DNA of 64,000 nt from assembly GCF_031882575.1 (NCBI RefSeq), contig NZ_CP134772.1, positions 1,383,001 through 1,447,000 on the forward strand, given 5' to 3'. Below are positions 62,784 through 64,000 of this stretch, in pieces. Both the position numbers and the translations under genes were made by a program. This stretch comes from Pseudomonas sp. VD-NE ins. Its GTDB lineage: Bacteria; Pseudomonadota; Gammaproteobacteria; Pseudomonadales; Pseudomonadaceae. Every line of letters begins with the position of its first letter. Within the stretch, counting starts at the first letter, position 1. The notes beneath the pieces were generated by a model. The model had not been told where the DNA came from. It ran no database searches and saw nothing but the letters and a program-made list of their open reading frames with translations.

Positions 62784-63281
62784 TTACCACCAGTATTTCC
62801 CGAAGTTTTCCGGATTGGCCCAGAACCGTGAGTTGAGCCAGTCGGGGACTTGTTTGTAGTCAAGCAGATCATAGGTGAACAGGTTCAGCACTTGATCGTC
62901 GCGTTGAAAACGTTCACTGGCTTGCAGTGCCAGTGAATAGAAGTCGGTTTCCTGCCAGCCGCTCGCCGACAGGTCCGCCAGCACGGCGATGCGACTGGCG
63001 TTGAGATTGCGAATTCCGCCCAACAGGTTAAGGCCATCGCGCTTGGGCAAATGTTCCAGGCAATCGACCACCAGCGCCAGGTCGAAACGCTGTGCCGCCA
63101 GTTCGGCAGGCAGTGCGCCCGGCGCGGCATGGGCCACAACGGTGTCTGGATGTGCCTCTTTAAAGGCGCTCAGGGCCGGAAACTCACTAGCGCCAATCAG
63201 CAGCAGACGCGCCGGGGCGTAGCGATCCAGCAAAGCGGCCAACGCCTGTTGCGGCGTGCGGGAAGAAATGGCGACGTTCAT
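62784..63281 (-). CDS. DUF6231-type methyltransferase-like protein
   Basis: A protein of 165 residues with a Rossmann-like pattern (ARLLLIGAS near residue 25 and [15 protein letters not shown] near 70) that resembles a reduced SAM-methyltransferase domain; the glycine loop is weak, so activity is doubtful. A DUF6231 assignment comes from overall resemblance. It ends four bases before the YchJ gene start and is probably cotranscribed. Confidence 0.75.
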   Translation of the reverse strand: MNVAISSRTPQQALAALLDRYAPARLLLIGASEFPALSAFKEAHPDTVVAHAAPGALPAELAAQRFDLALVVDCLEHLPKRDGLNLLGGIRNLNASRIAVLADLSASGWQETDFYSLALQASERFQRDDQVLNLFTYDLLDYKQVPDWLNSRFWANPENFGKYWW

Positions 63282-63480
63282 CAAAGCTCCTCAATCAGAC
63301 CGCCAAGACTAGCCTGCCTGACGTTGGCGGCAAAGAGCCCTGTTCCGCCCGTTTGCGGCAAATGTGCCGAAGTCCTGTGAACACGCTCGCAAACAGCGGT
63401 GGCCTATTGCTGGCGGAGATTAAAACTCCGGTCTTTACTCCCTGAATCGGTTCTAAGCCGATCCCTCAGGAGAAAACCAG

Positions 63481-64000
63481 ATGAGCATAGTTCGGACAGC
63501 ATTACCTTTGATTCTGCTAACCAGTGTGTTGACTGGTTGCGCAGGTTTGCAGAAAACCGACTGGCCGACCTGTGCGGCGGTCGGTGGTGTCGTCGGTGCC
63601 GGCCTCGGCGCAACCGAAAGTTCGGCATGGGCCGGTTACGGTGCGTTGCTGGTCGGTGGCACGGCAGCGGCCTATTGCTGGGTTCACGGTGATGGCGACG
63701 AAGACGGCGATGGTGTGCCGGACAGTCGCGACAAGTGCCCGGGCACGCCTAAAGGCGTACAGGTCGATGCTGACGGTTGCCCTCCACCAGCGCCTGCACC
63801 CGTGGTCGAAGAAGCTGTAGTGGTCAAGGAAGAAACCATTGTTATCCGTGATGTGCACTTCCAGTTCGACAAAGCCACGCTGACCGGCCCTGACAAGCAA
63901 GTGCTCGACAAGGTCGCCACCCGCCTGAAACAGGAATCCTCGACGGCGCAACTGACCGTGACCGGTCATACCGACAGCGTGGGCAGCGATGCCTACAACA
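63481..64000 (+). CDS. OmpA-family lipoprotein (3' end outside window)
   Basis: The first 173 codons of a longer gene. A lipoprotein signal ends at LTGC (Cys 20), followed by a Gly/Ala-rich segment, a calcium-binding-type stretch (DGDEDGDGVPDSRDKCPG, thrombospondin type 3-like) and the beginning of an OmpA C-terminal peptidoglycan-binding domain (VHFQFDKATLTGPDKQVLDK, VTGHTDSVGSDAYN). It probably ties the outer membrane to peptidoglycan. Confidence 0.93.
   Translation, partial: MSIVRTALPLILLTSVLTGCAGLQKTDWPTCAAVGGVVGAGLGATESSAWAGYGALLVGGTAAAYCWVHGDGDEDGDGVPDSRDKCPGTPKGVQVDADGCPPPAPAPVVEEAVVVKEETIVIRDVHFQFDKATLTGPDKQVLDKVATRLKQESSTAQLTVTGHTDSVGSDAYN

Overview
The window comes from a Pseudomonas chromosome, most likely the P. 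fluorescens group. The evidence is the high GC content, recA-recX, erdR-dgkA, finR-fpr, rimO-kup and mprF-dinB blocks that match Pseudomonas gene order from memory, arginine-transport (aot) and quiP proteins that closely resemble those of P. aeruginosa, and more than a dozen Pseudomonas-type REP palindromes. No database search was run.

Bases 1-15280 are the 3' part of a contractile-tail phage or tailocin cluster. In order it holds the end of a tape measure gene with seven 41-residue repeats, then Mu/SfV-like tail and baseplate genes (DNA-circularisation N-like, gpP, gp45 spike, gp46, gp47/J, gp48). These are followed by five tail-fibre genes sharing one N-terminal anchor, each with its own chaperone-type gene, and by a lysis module (GH19 endolysin, Rz with nested Rz1). 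The cluster ends at pncC (cinA-type)-recA-recX, a known docking place for R-tailocins in fluorescent pseudomonads. Head genes, if any, would lie left of the window.

Bases 15300-31600 are core genome: pncC, LexA-boxed recA, recX, a LOG-family gene, two small genes, the tRNA modifier tapT, response regulator erdR, dgkA, finR/fpr, trmO, rhlG, a YehS-like gene, a pseudouridine-synthase-like gene lacking its catalytic Asp, a YjaB-like acetyltransferase, rimO and kup.

Bases 31700-46400 hold a DUF3077 gene with a remarkable hairpin-rich leader, a tiny ORF, the mprF-virJ lipid aminoacylation pair, two tandem initiator tRNA genes, LexA-boxed dinB, a lipoprotein, proS, ampG, an alkyltransferase-like gene, a DUF481 gene, a cold-shock gene and dcd.

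Bases 46400-57000 carry the four ligase-associated DNA repair genes (exonuclease, ATP-dependent ligase, Lhr-type helicase, PdeM phosphoesterase), split into two halves by the aotJQMOP arginine transport operon. One REP or palindrome lies at each junction. The remainder contains the acylase gene quiP, a glutathione transferase, an isochorismatase-fold gene with Ser in place of the usual Cys, two SEC-C proteins around a LEA14-like lipoprotein, a methyltransferase-like gene and the start of an OmpA-family lipoprotein gene running off the right edge.
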